Origin: Glandiceps talaboti
Lineage: Eukaryota; Hemichordata; Enteropneusta; Spengelidae
Length of the DNA: 62,000 bases
Assembly (NCBI RefSeq): GCF_964340395.1
Contig: NC_135566.1
Span: 11,720,001-11,782,000 of the forward strand
Reading direction: 5' to 3'
Positions 10,879 through 22,300 of this stretch are shown here, piece after piece (position 1 is the stretch's first letter; every line of letters begins with the position of its first letter). The translations under genes were made by a program, and so were the position numbers. The notes under the pieces were generated by a model. That model saw nothing but the letters and a program-made list of their open reading frames with translations, was not told the DNA's origin and did no database searches.

Positions 10879-13020
10879 GACCGACAACAACCACCGTTTT
10901 CTATTATGAATTATTAATGTAGTTAACCGTATACAAGATAATTGAAAGTAGCCACCAGATAGAACGATGGTCTCTTTTAATGGTTTTCGGTCACCATCAT
11001 TTCACATCCTAACACACTCATTGCTAGTCTCTCGTGTCCTATACTCATTACGCCCACTACGATTCATAGTAGAAAACATCGACAGGTACATAAACCACGT
11101 CATTACTGAATCCCTCGCTCAGCATTCTTTCTTAAGTTTCTGACCTCTACATGTCATTCTTTTACAAAACCAAATATCATCAACACAAAGTATACAAACA
11201 ATTGATAGCTGAAAGACCTTTCAGAACTTACATGTATCGAATGTGAGTTATACCTACCCAGTCTCTGTAAAAAAAATGCAAACAGTGTGATAGTATAGCA
11301 CACAGCCTACCTGCCTCTATTACCTATGCTTATGATAACAATAGTGGTGAGTTTTTAAGTTTCTTTCGTTTTAAAGTCAGATTTATTCTCGTCTGCCGAT
11401 TAAATAGACTGGGGTAAAAAGTAATGGAATAGATTAATCTTACGTTTTTCTAAAATAAATATAACGTTCTCCATGGTTCTCTAAGGTAAATGTATTGATC
11501 GTCATCTTACATTACATAATCACCTTCTCTGAACTCATTTTAATACAACGACGACAGCAACGCAAAACAAAGAGTGGTATGACAAGATTAGTTGTATATA
11601 CATATACACCCATTCCTGTGCTTTCAAGCGTTGTGGTCACTACATTGAATTTCGGGAATCGTAACATTATCTAACGGCTCATCCCTCTTTCAACGGACTG
11701 AAGGGCGTCGCAGAAAGGGTTGATTTCAGTTGATGTCCGCTCACAATCGTGACATCGGAACACACACATACGTTCAGATTGTTAGACGGTCCACACCACT
11801 GTCCTGTGTATCTTGAGAGGAAGTATACGAGGAAGCCATACATTACATGGACGAGGAAGAACTCTTTACACCATGCAACAGCTGCTTATATGCTTTAGTA
11901 GAAAAATACAGCATTGCCCCGGAGTATATGTATTGATGTAACCATCTGTGGTAGAGTTATTGTGTATAAGCTGTGTAAGTTCACAGCTAAGTGGTAAGTT
12001 GCAGCCTTTTTTTTTCAGTTTAAACCCTGTTGCTTTAATACGTGGTTTTTTATTCGTAATGGGTTGAGTTCAAAATTGTGTTGAGGCTGTGGACTGGTTC
12101 GCAGGGACATGTATTGTTGCTTAGATTGTTGCTTTCCAGGATACTACCGTACATATAATATATCAATAATATCCGTACATTCCATAAAGGTAGTATGTGG
12201 GGTGGGGAGTATATTCAAGTCGAAATGTTATTATTTCGCCTGAAGATCATAAGGCAAAGCAAAAATCTGGGAAATACTACGCGTCCCTATGGACTGGTTA
12301 GTTTAATCATGGAAATACTTCCATGGTTTAATTTACACCACTGTACAGAGGCCTGCAACTTTGACTCCAGATATCAGACATTAGCATCTTGTGGTATTTG
12401 TTTTCACAAAAGATACAATTGAAAGCGATCGACTTTGGGTGAAGTGTTATGTAAGTATTTTGGCAATTAAGTAGTTAATCAATTTAAACCCCGTTTGTTA
12501 TTGGACTAAGTTTAAACCTGTCTTGAAGAATGGGGACATGTTGGAGGCTAGTTTAAAAAAACCAACCCCTTATTATTTTATTTCAATTTGAATAGTATGC
12601 ATATTCGTTTCTTCACCAAAAATTGACACACACTTGATGCTATTGTATTAATAATTTATGCATGGTATAACACAATCTACTTTGTTTAAAATACCCCTGT
12701 TGAATACCATTATATACTACAACGGCAACAATGGTGATGACATGCCACGATACATTGTCACTGATGAGCCACACAATGTATCAATACATTAACAAGTACC
12801 GGCCTGCATATTTTTCCATCGGACCAACAAAACGTCTCTGATCTTCTCTATGATCATCCCTTTTATATCACTGTTTTCTAAATTATGATCTTTCAAATGC
12901 GGGGTAAATCACCGTGACGACTTCGGAGAGTAGAATGTCTGATTAAATATCCTCTGTCTAAAATAACTTACAAAACAGCGCCATCATACATCTAGCCCTA
13001 GTCTGGATGACAACATGGTC
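10879..13020. other. intergenic, nothing recognised
   Basis: About 2.1 kb of AT-rich DNA with only short unsupported reading frames. No RNA gene or transposon border was recognised. Confidence 0.5.
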
Positions 13021-13258
13021 TCTAACTAAAGTGAATTGAGGTGTAAATAGTAACAATACTGCATAGGAACTAGACTATGTGAGTGGAGGTGTAAATGGTA
13101 ACGATACCGTGTAGGAACTAGAGTGTATGAGTGGAGGTGTAAATGGTAAAGATACCGTATAGGAACTAGACTATGTGAGTGAAGGTGTAAATGGTAACGA
13201 TAAGCTTACTGTATAGGAACTAGAGTGTGTGTGAGTGGAGGTGTTGATATTATATCAC
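12996..13258. repeat. 48-bp minisatellite, first block, led by a MITE-like terminal sequence
   Basis: Four to five copies of a unit of the type GGTGTAAATGGTAACGATAC followed by TGTATAGGAACTAGACTGTG. The block is led by CTAGTCTGGATGACAACATG, which resembles the ends of the inverted-repeat element at 27117-27935. Confidence 0.8.
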
Positions 13259-13289
13259 TCTCCTTTTTACACGCCAATGTACCGAGGGG

Positions 13290-13300
13290 GGGGGGGGAGA
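13290..13300. repeat. poly-G run
   Basis: Eleven or so G in a row in the spacer between the two minisatellite blocks. Confidence 0.9.
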
Positions 13301-13635
13301 TAGCGGCTCGCACGAAGTATTCAATCAACGATACTTTATTTCAAAACTGGACCATAAATCGTGCCCTTCAGATAGACTGGTCGTTCTGTCTATCAGCCTG
13401 TAAAATGTTGTTGTGCTTAGCCCGTTAGATCAACTCTTTTTATCCCTAACCACTAAGAAGGACCACTATCTCCTAGGGCACATACATAACAAACGTACAA
13501 AATTAAAACTCCTGTGTTACGTGTACTGACAGATATCTAATAAATACATGTAATTGAAAGACTTCTGTGATACGTATAGTGACAGATATATGTATTAGAC
13601 TACGTAGGGTGTTGAATGACAACCTCCTTCATAAC

Positions 13636-13790
13636 AGTGTAAATGGTAACGATACTGTATAGGAACTAGACTGTGTGTGTAGAGGTGTAAATGGTAACGA
13701 TACTGTATAGGAACTAGACTGTGTGAGTGGAGGTGTAAATGGTAACGATACTGTATAGGAACTAGACTGTGTGAGTGGAGGTGTAAATAT
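13636..13790. repeat. 48-bp minisatellite, second block
   Basis: Three more copies of the 48-bp unit (GTGTAAATGGTAACGATACT...AGGAACTAGACTGTGTGAGT), more uniform than the first block 400 bases upstream. Confidence 0.85.
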
Positions 13791-13805
13791 ATTGAGAAGA
13801 GCTCT

Positions 13806-13806
13806 A

Positions 13807-13861
<55 letters not shown>

Positions 13862-13881
13862 GTCTGTCTGTCTATCTATCC

Positions 13882-13922
<41 letters not shown>

Positions 13923-13992
13923 CCTACCTACCTACCTACCTACCTACCTACCTACCTACCTACTAACCCAACCAACCACCGACCTACCTACC
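13806..13992. repeat. (TCTG)n-(TCTA)n-(CCTA)n compound microsatellite
   Basis: Three adjoining tetranucleotide arrays that differ by single-base changes of the unit. Confidence 0.96.
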
Positions 13993-15083
13993 TATGTTTT
14001 CGTTCATGAAGAGACACCGTGCACCCATAAGCTACACATTTTTTTACACATTTATTTTTATATTTTACGTTGTGATGCATTTAGATCGCCGATTCTTATG
14101 ATCTACTTGCATTTATTCAAAACTCGCCCACGACTATACAAAACAACAAATATTAATAACGAAAATAATAACAATTTACGACAAAACAATATTTTAATGA
14201 TTGGTGTAACCGCCGAGACTGCTTTGCATTTGACAAACGCTCTGTAGACACGTTTACTGATGAGTTATTGCGCCCCAACCTCCCCCTCCATTGTCACACT
14301 AACGTTTATTAATATCAATAAAGTATAGCTAGCAATATGGTATTATTTCAGTTGTTGAAAACCAAATTATTACAGATTATGGCTCATCTTCAGTGTAAAG
14401 GCTATATCAGTACATGGAATACAGAACCACATAACCAGTATAGAACACACTACTCGCACCAATAAAACACGCGCTCACAGGCAAGAAGGTTATAGTATAA
14501 CTAGGTGGAGAATGATTGTGTGTTGATTCCATAGTATCCCGAGGCAGAAAATGACTTCCTCCTCTCTCAACCTAAGATGGCGTTCATTAAAGGATATTCT
14601 GCAAATGCCTGAAGTAGCTATACATACCAGAGAGACTATGAACATTAATGACCACTATAACTATAGACTATAAGTGTTGAAATTGCTCAAACACAGGTCC
14701 AAAGTTCGTCAAGGTAATTCTTAATTTCGCTCTTTCAGTTCACCGTTGTATCGTGGACTAACCATGCCATGTTATTTAAGTGCAAAATCAAGAGTGATAA
14801 ATTTACACATTCCAACTTCGATTGAAGTGACTAATATAACATAATTGATTTTATGAAATTATGGATTACATCTTTGAGCGATCATGCATATTCACAGTCG
14901 AGTCAGGAGCAAAATGTAATAATTTCTTTACATTCCCCCCCCCCTTACCTACCCCCTTCCCCCAACATTCCTTGATTCTAAAGCATACCTGTATGTACTT
15001 CCTTTGATAACGAACCATAGATGAACTCATCTTGATTTTTTCCATCCAAATGACAGTTTTGAAGACAATTACCATTGCTAGGG
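13993..15083. other. upstream region of the + strand sulfotransferase gene
   Basis: No coding similarity. It contains C-rich runs near 14935-14960. No promoter motif was assigned. Confidence 0.45.
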
Positions 15084-15196
15084 ATGGCGTCAAACAAGAA
15101 GATGTTGGCTATCATACTGGTTATGGCATTCTCCTATGTTATATTATACGGGTTCGTTATAAAAGGAAAGTTAGATATAAAGACTTTGGTTCCAAG
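15084..15196 (+). CDS. exon 1 of the + strand sulfotransferase (signal anchor)
   Basis: 113 bases from ATG at 15084 (G at -3 and +4, a good initiation context). It encodes the cytosolic tail and membrane anchor MLAIILVMAFSYVILYGFVI, then KGKLDIKTLVP. It matches the minus-strand exon 55754-55869 in length, hydrophobic profile and end phase, which supports the call. Confidence 0.82.
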
Positions 15197-17234
15197 GCAA
15201 GTATCGTTATTCAAAGTATAGCATTGTTGGTAGTGTTACTACTAGGTCAAAAATGATGTGATCAATCCAATAAGCACCAGTACTCGGAATTGTGTAAAGG
15301 TTGCAGTTGGGGGGGGGGGGGGCAGTTGGCTGTGTACGTATAGGCTTTGGCGTACTCTGGCGAAATCGAATTACAAACATAAATGCTACAAAAAAATCAA
15401 AAACTAATAACACGTCTAAAATGTAACAGTAGCCGCATCTACACGTAGGTCGTCCTACCTGAGGCAGTCCCAAATCCTACCTGAGGTAGGATAAATTTGT
15501 GTCTACACGTAGGAAGGTTACAGCGGAGATGTCGCGCCTTCCGTCCTGACAGTACATAGGACGAATTCAGGAGGGTTTCAGGAAACCTCTCAAAGGTGTT
15601 CTAAGTCAGGACGGTTTCAGGACAGGTTCAGGACGCGTTTGCGTCTACACGGGCTTCAAACTATCCTGAATAGTAGGTAGGATTTTTAGTGCCGTGTAGA
15701 CGGGGCTACTGTTAGCGACGTCCTCTCGCGCAATGCATATTGGAACCTGAAAATAGCGGACTTGCAACCGGATCTTTCTGATTTTTCAGACTGAAATGTA
15801 CAAGTTGTATAACACATTCCAGTATACAGTTTCTCTGTTTTTCGTCTATTTGTTCGCCTTTTTGTTTTCTTACTGTATATATATTGATTGCTTCCTACCA
15901 CATGAATAACACGAATAATGATTTTAAATTATTGCTTTCATCTTAGACATGCCATTTCAAAACCAAGTGTGACAGAAAGGGATATTTTGCCAACTCGTAG
16001 CCAAGATTTAAAGGTGACGAAAATCGACCAGGAAGGTATATTGTCTAATGTGACACAGTCAAATAGAAGACAACGAACCGACGCGGAACTTGAACGACAT
16101 GGTTTGGTAAACGAAACGGGACGAGATGTTTTGTTAACTAACACAACATTAAAATCAAATGTAGTTCCAGATTCACCATCTTGTAAACCTTCTACGCAAA
16201 TTATCTTCATTAAAACCCACAAGACAGCAAGTACCACTACAAATACTGTTATACAGGGATATGGACTAAAACATGAGTTAACCTTTGCGCTGCCAAGGGG
16301 AAACCATATTTTCAATGAAAAAGCGTACTTCTCGCGTGATATGTTATTCAAGACGAAACCTCCAAGGAAAAGAGGAAAAGTCTTCAATATTTTAGCCAAC
16401 CACTTAATATATAATCGAGCTGAACTTGAAAAGGTTGTACCAAATGCTAACTACATAACGATTATTCGAGAACCAGTAAGCAAATTCGAGTCTACTTTCG
16501 GCTACTATAACGTTCCAAAATTTCTGCATCTCACATCCACAAGGAATCAGAATCCTCTTGAACTCTTCATGGCGAATCCAGACTCATACTTCAGGAGATA
16601 CAGAGTCGCTATGAGAAACCAACTGAGAAATGGCATGATGTTCACTTTGGGATTCAACCACAAATATGACAACGATAAGGAAATGATTGATAGAACAATA
16701 CAGAAATTGGATAACGAATTAGATTTGGTTATGTTGACCGAATACTACGATGAATCTTTACTTCTGATGAAAAAATTATTGTGCTGGGATTTTGACGATA
16801 TTTTGTATATCCCCAAAGGTCATCGAAGTTTTAATAGACGTTATAAAGTATCAAAGACTCTGGCTGAGCGTATCTCCAAGTGGAATGATGCTGACGTACA
16901 ACTGTATAAACATTTTAATGAAACGTTTTGGAAGAAAGTGGAAGACTATGGTCCAGATTTTGACAAAGATCTGAAGAAATTTCGTGAACTGCAAAAGAAA
17001 TTTTATAACGAATGTGTTGATCAAACCAAAACGAGACGTTATCAAGGTCGTGAAGATGCTCTGATCATGAGAAAAAACGCGCCAATACAGTGTGAACTAG
17101 CTTTCTTTAGAGTTTCCAATTTTCACTATATGTTACATAAAGTCTACGATGGTCGAAAGAAGTACCCAACCAAGTTTCTTGTGGGCTCGTCTAAGCCAAC
17201 AAATACCGGTACCACCGTTGGCGGCGTACATTGA
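15084..17234 (+). CDS. Gal3ST-type (galactose 3-O) sulfotransferase, two-exon gene, intact
   Basis: Predicted Golgi enzyme that moves sulfate from PAPS to a galactose 3-hydroxyl on glycolipid or glycan. Exons 15084-15196 and 15947-17234 join in phase 2 and give 466 aa, near the usual ~420-490 aa. Exon 1 gives a type II topology: cytosolic MASNKK, a hydrophobic anchor at residues 7-26, then a basic stem. The stem has NVT, NET and NTT glycosylation sites. Catalytic domain: FIKTHKTASTTTN near residue 125, the 5'-phosphosulfate loop, and IIREPVSKFESTFGYY near 210, the 3'-phosphate site; both are complete. The intron has an AAG|GCAAGT donor, so it is a GC-AG intron, and it contains a 291-bp MITE. 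The closest relatives in the window are the minus-strand copies at 41-51 kb, which share most of the catalytic core. An AATAAA is at 17993. The exact acceptor sugar cannot be told. Confidence 0.88.
15197..15202 (+). promoter_or_regulatory. GC-type 5' splice site
   Basis: AAG|GCAAGT is the classic strong context for GC donors. It is the only nearby site that gives the phase 2 needed by the acceptor at 15945-15946. The GT sites at 15189, 15201 and 15216 all leave phase 0. The paralogous minus-strand exon uses AG|GTTAGT at the same place. Confidence 0.75.
15424..15714. mobile_element. 291-bp MITE with ~22-bp terminal inverted repeats, in the sulfotransferase intron
   Basis: The left end TAACAGTAGCCGCATCTACA and the reverse complement of the right end TAACAGTAGCCCCGTCTACA match apart from two changes, and the match extends a few bases further. 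The interior has short repeats of CCTACCTGAGG and TCAGGAC types. There is no coding capacity. The target duplication is unclear because the TAA/TTA flanks are themselves palindromic. Confidence 0.85.
15947..17234 (+). CDS. exon 2 of the + strand sulfotransferase (stem and catalytic domain)
   Basis: The acceptor TTGCTTTCATCTTAG ends at 15946. One base completes an Arg codon and 428 codons plus a TGA follow. An in-frame ATG at 15918, upstream of the acceptor, would open a 438-aa frame but would lack the membrane anchor, so the spliced model is preferred. The C-terminus after the FFRVSNFHYML block is a short basic and Thr/Gly-rich tail. Confidence 0.88.
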
Positions 17235-17591
17235 CTGAGTGATGAGAACTTGAAGATTGATAACGTTAGTTGATTATTTGAAGAAAGACATCCTATAAAC
17301 CGGAAAAAAAGAAACAACAAAGAGAATACACAACTTTATGAAACTGCCTGGGATTCCATGCCAAGGAGTTATTACTTCGTTTTCGCGAGACACTGAATAG
17401 AGAATGGCTCTAAACAAAGCAGCTCTAGAAATTGTATATAAAGGGTGCAACGGGGTTATATGTCTATGGAATGCTAAACATATATCTCGAGGTAATAGAC
17501 TGTTCCACTCTCACATAACAACGATGTGTGCCAATATATTGACAATATGCAGATAAATTCTGAGAACCTAAATTGGCCATTGCAAACGTCA

Positions 17592-17593
<2 letters not shown>

Positions 17594-17634
<41 letters not shown>

Positions 17635-17772
17635 ATGTATGTGTGTATGTGTTTGTTTGTGTGTGAGTGAGTGAGTGAGTGAGTGAGTGAGTGAGTGAAT
17701 GAATGAATGAATGAATGAATGAATGAATGAATGAATGAATGAATGAATGAATGAATGAATGAATGAATGAAT
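17594..17772. repeat. (GT)n-(GAGT)n-(GAAT)n compound microsatellite
   Basis: GT repeat, then seven or so GAGT units, then about 18 GAAT units. Confidence 0.95.
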
Positions 17773-18164
17773 TTACCATAATTTCAAAAGCATGTCAGAA
17801 CCAGAAAAATATCTGAATGAAATTACGAGTTGAAATATAGGCATGTATTGGTAAAAATGATATGTTCATGTCTAGAGGCTTGGTCTTGATTATGCTAATA
17901 AGTTTATAAGTCAGTATTTTGCAGCCTTTCAGATTGTATTCTGTATTCTTTTAAATTATGTAAAGTCACATTTGCCTATGGCCTCAGATGACAATAAACT
18001 ATTCTACTAAAGTATTTTGAAGTTGTTATAAATTTGTCATTTTTAAAGTATGCATAGCTTTGTTGGTATGTCTAATTTGAAAATCTTACACAACATGGAA
18101 GTACAGCGCTATACATGGCCGTGATACTCACTATATGGGAAAGGGGAATTAATGAAAGAACTAT

Positions 18165-18167
<3 letters not shown>

Positions 18168-18237
<70 letters not shown>

Positions 18238-18280
18238 ACAGACGGACGGACGGACGGACGGACGGACGGACGGACGGACG

Positions 18281-18362
<82 letters not shown>
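18168..18362. repeat. (AAAT)n-(GGAC)n-(AGAC)n compound microsatellite
   Basis: Three tetranucleotide blocks in series, with the switch from GGAC to AGAC by one base change per unit. Confidence 0.95.
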
Positions 18363-19320
18363 TTTACTAGGCTTGCCTAGGTAATGTACATGTATTTTGT
18401 TTGACATATATGCCCGATATTTATCAATAATATTTGCATGTTCATTCTATTTTATTCCCGTTGGACGATTCACCTTTAAAATACCAGTCAACCATATCTC
18501 TGAGTCAAATCAAACAAAAATCATTTGCTAATCTTGTGCGATAATTTTTTTGCAAAAGGGAAAAAAGGATAGGGTATAGTAGCACTCTGTTGTCTCTTTT
18601 CTCTGTATTCTATGCCATGATGTCCATCCCCGTTGTCTACTATACCATGGAGGTATACCCCATTCCATACATCACACAAATCGTGATAATGTATAAACAT
18701 TGCAAACAGAGTAAATTTATTCGAATATTTTGTCTTGGTGGGGGAGTAATCAATGACATCGATACATATGCCCGTTTTGTCAGCATTCTGATACTTCAAG
18801 GTTTTTTTTACATGTATTTGGTACTTCCCTGACTATACCACTGCATTCACTACCGGAATAATTTCACCTTTTCATTATCGTTACAAAAAAATTCAGGTTC
18901 CAAGAGCCATCTTATAAATTTCATATAACTTATCTCCCAATACAAAGTTTAGTAATGATGCTATTTAATTTTTTCAAGTCGTATTTTACGACTTTACGCC
19001 GGCCTTTACTCATTCGTTCGTAACTTCAAACGTTTCAAAGGCTACAGTCTGCAAAGGCTAGCTTCGGGTTTCACGACAGCGCCACCTTGCAGCAGGCACT
19101 GGTCATGATACGTAACTCCCCAAAAAATCAATCCCAAGTCAGAGATATTGGGCGTATGACAACTGATTGAAATCGTGGCTGTGGAATATTGTAATTGCCC
19201 CTTTGATTATCACAAAGATATAATACTTTACACTTTAATATAACTATTTTGATATCGTTTAATATCGTGTTATCATTCTTTGAACTTTGAACTTTGACTC
19301 CAACGTTACGCAAATTCACA

Positions 19321-19390
19321 ATGGCGGCCCTCTGGAGAAAAACGGGATCTCTGTACCGGTGCCTTGCTTCGGTAGCTAGACGCAGTGCAG
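19321..19390 (+). CDS. ACADS: ACADS exon 1 (mitochondrial presequence)
   Basis: Starts at ATG and ends CAG|GTAAGG after 23 codons plus one base. Arg/Lys-rich with no acidic residues, as expected for import. The ATG context ACAATGG is good. The next in-frame coding is 4.7 kb away. Confidence 0.85.
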
Positions 19391-22300
19391 GTAAGGGAGA
19401 CAGTTTAATATAGACACAGACGTTAAGTTTATTCTGAGAACATTAACATTACGTAAATGTAATGCACTAATTTATATGACCATCTATACAAATAAATCAT
19501 ACTCGTCGCGTCGTACACGTCGCCACCCGCACCGGTGATTCCAATCACTCCATGTTTACACGTTGTCGTCAACTTAAGGTAGGAGGTGTCAAATTCGAAT
19601 TACGTCAACGACGCAACTTTCGGCGCAGACTGAAACGGGCGCTGTTGTCAACATTCGAACGCGAAACAAACCCGTGTCTGGAAGTGAAGTGAAGTGTTAT
19701 AATTATGTTTTCCGATCGCTGTACGTACTCTTGAATTGAAGATTTAGGGTGAACGGAAGGTAATTTCGTATGAGTTTCAGAAGTCCTTATGAAGAAAATC
19801 AGCTTTACTACCATGACTTAAAGAGGAACTGTCTTATAAAATTATACTTGATGAAATGTATGAACAACCACGCTCCCTATATTGCCGGTCAAGCAAAACA
19901 TTGACGTGCGAAACAGAAAAGTTGGAGTCGGCCATATTAAAAAGATAACACCACGCCCGGTGTCTGACGCTAGAATTACACGAGTTCGCGAACTATTGCA
20001 CGATTAACCGTAACGTCTGAATACATCCAAGATATTTTACGTGAGATACCCCCAGGTCATAAATGTTTGCTTCTACACAAGTCATCCAAGTTGACTCTGA
20101 GTACCCCCCCCCCCCGTACAAACAAGCAAAAACATTTTCTTTTAATCTTCTCCTTATTAGTTGCTTTGATTTCGACTGCTCGAAATGAAATTAACATGAC
20201 ATGACACTTGGAAACTTAAATTGCATTATTCCAAAACAATGACTTGTATGGTATTCACATGAAATTTACATACTGGCCATAATTCCATATCGCCATTAAA
20301 TGGAGTACTTTGTTTGGGTTTTGCTTTGTTACTATGGTAACCAGATTTGCTATACAGATTGATTCTATGTCGTTTTGGAAGTATATCGCTCGATAGGTCA
20401 GCAGTGTCACCAGAGCTAGAAGGCGATTGATGGGGTCAAAGTAGCCCTAGGTCAATCATTTGATTGTTTGTGCGCGTTTTCTCAAACCATTGATGTCCCA
20501 TCGGTGCTAAAACCATATTTGTCATTACAAGAAAAACAACAATGATAATTATTAGAAACCGTACGACCGATCGTGGAGAAAAAAAAGTGAAAAAGCTACT
20601 TCTCGTATGACCAATTGTTGACAATCGACAGTGAAAACAAAAATACTTCTTCTTCACTGGGCCATGACCGTGCGACCGGTCGTGGACAGCAATGGAACCC
20701 CCGGCCATTACACATCCCTGTATCAGTATAGTAACGTCCTGCCAATTTAAAATTACTGAATTTATAGTTTGTTTTTCAGTAGATGTATTCGACCAAATAT
20801 AGATTATTTTTCAGTTGTCTCGCCAACTATAGTATGTCACTAGTCACACTAACTCTATTGAGTGTTTACATATCATACATAAAGCCTACAGTTCAAATTG
20901 CAACAAATCATACAAGTTGTATAAAAACTATCTACATTTCTACATTGTCTCCCCATGAAAGAAGTACCCATGGTAAAATTAATAAGATTTCAATGAGGGG
21001 TTCTACCCAAAATCAATAAATACATCTAGTAGTGTAGCTTTTGGGCCTCACAGTGTGTGCAATGCCACTTTATCATGTGACTAGGTACGTATACTGCATG
21101 CCGGGTTCAGTGGATCAACAGGTACTGATGTGGTTATTTCTATTTCATAGTGACCACACTCCGGAATATAACACTAGCAATTTCCTTACATGAAATCAAC
21201 ATTTAACTGTTTCAACAATGTGAGAATGAGATATATGGTGCAAGATCAATATATATTTCAAATCAATGTAGGATGAAAAATTAAATTCTTTTACTTTTGG
21301 GGTGTTTTTTTTTAGTTGTCTAGTTCTCATCCTACAGAAACGATTTTACTTTTTAATGGGTCTGTTTGTACCCCTAAACATGCAATTATTTCTTTTTTAA
21401 AAATATCCCCTAAATTGAGAAATGGAAGAATTTTCACTATAGCACAGCACTAAAATGAAGTGTCAACAAAAGATCTATTTTTCCTCACTACATACAGGCT
21501 TTGTATTCATAGTACGTGTATTACTACATACTGATTTGAAATTGGATGGACATTTTTAATTTTGGCCAATTAAGTTGGGGGGGACTAAATGTTTTTAGCT
21601 TTTTATCCTACATTGAACTATTGACACCCCTAATGTGTTGATTTATCATACATAATTATGTACTGACAGAACTTTCCCTTGGCACCCATGTGTTCCAGTA
21701 TTATGAAATTTCATGTGAATTGTGTCCAAAAATGTTGAAATTTGGAAGGGGGAGGGGTCATAATTATGAATATTATGGCCACTTTGGCTTTGGGAGAAAT
21801 ACCTAAACTCTACACATGAATAGTTCAGTTGATTTATCATACATATGAACTGACAGAAATATACCTTGGTGCTTGTGTGTTCCAATATTATACAATGTCA
21901 AGTGATTTTTGTTCAAAATGTTGAAATTTTGATGGGGTGGGGGTTAACATCTTTTACTGGCATTTTAAAGTTAGCATACACACAATGATTTTTGTTGTAT
22001 AATTATGAAGAGGCATTGGTACATTATACACATGTGCAAAGTTAAACAAGCTCATTTTAATTTTTGTCAAAATTCAACAATATTTCATTAAAAAATTCTG
22101 TCAAAAATGTCTAAATTTAGATGGGGTGTGGGGTTACAATTTCAATTCTAGAATTTAAACGGATGTGGTGACCCACTATTATTTTGTCATTGATAAATAG
22201 CTGGAATAATACATTGTACACATACAGCATATAAAAATAATCTATCACAGACTTTTATCCTTTTTTGCAGTTTTCTTACATTTTTCTTTAAAAATCGTAA

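Larger units (their letters stand above)
17235..19320. other. 3' flank of the sulfotransferase gene and intergenic DNA before ACADS
   Basis: Contains an AATAAA at 17993-17998 (ACAATAAACT), a plausible poly(A) signal about 760 bases after the stop, plus two compound microsatellites. No further gene was recognised. Confidence 0.5.

Noticed and set aside
10564-10909. Met-Tyr-Val-Cys repeat proteins on both strands
   Set aside because: Frames of the (CA)n/(CATA)n array.
15198-15217. GT donors at 15201 and 15216 for exon 1
   Set aside because: Both leave phase 0, incompatible with the downstream exon; the GC donor gives phase 2.
15918-15946. Start of the + strand sulfotransferase at ATG 15918
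   Set aside because: It precedes a good acceptor, lacks a membrane anchor, and the paralogous exons begin at the same acceptor phase; the anchor exon at 15084 fits instead.
16792-17045. 60-64 codon frames in other frames of the sulfotransferase exon, also seen in each duplicate
   Set aside because: Shadows of the conserved exon; they recur only because the exon is duplicated.
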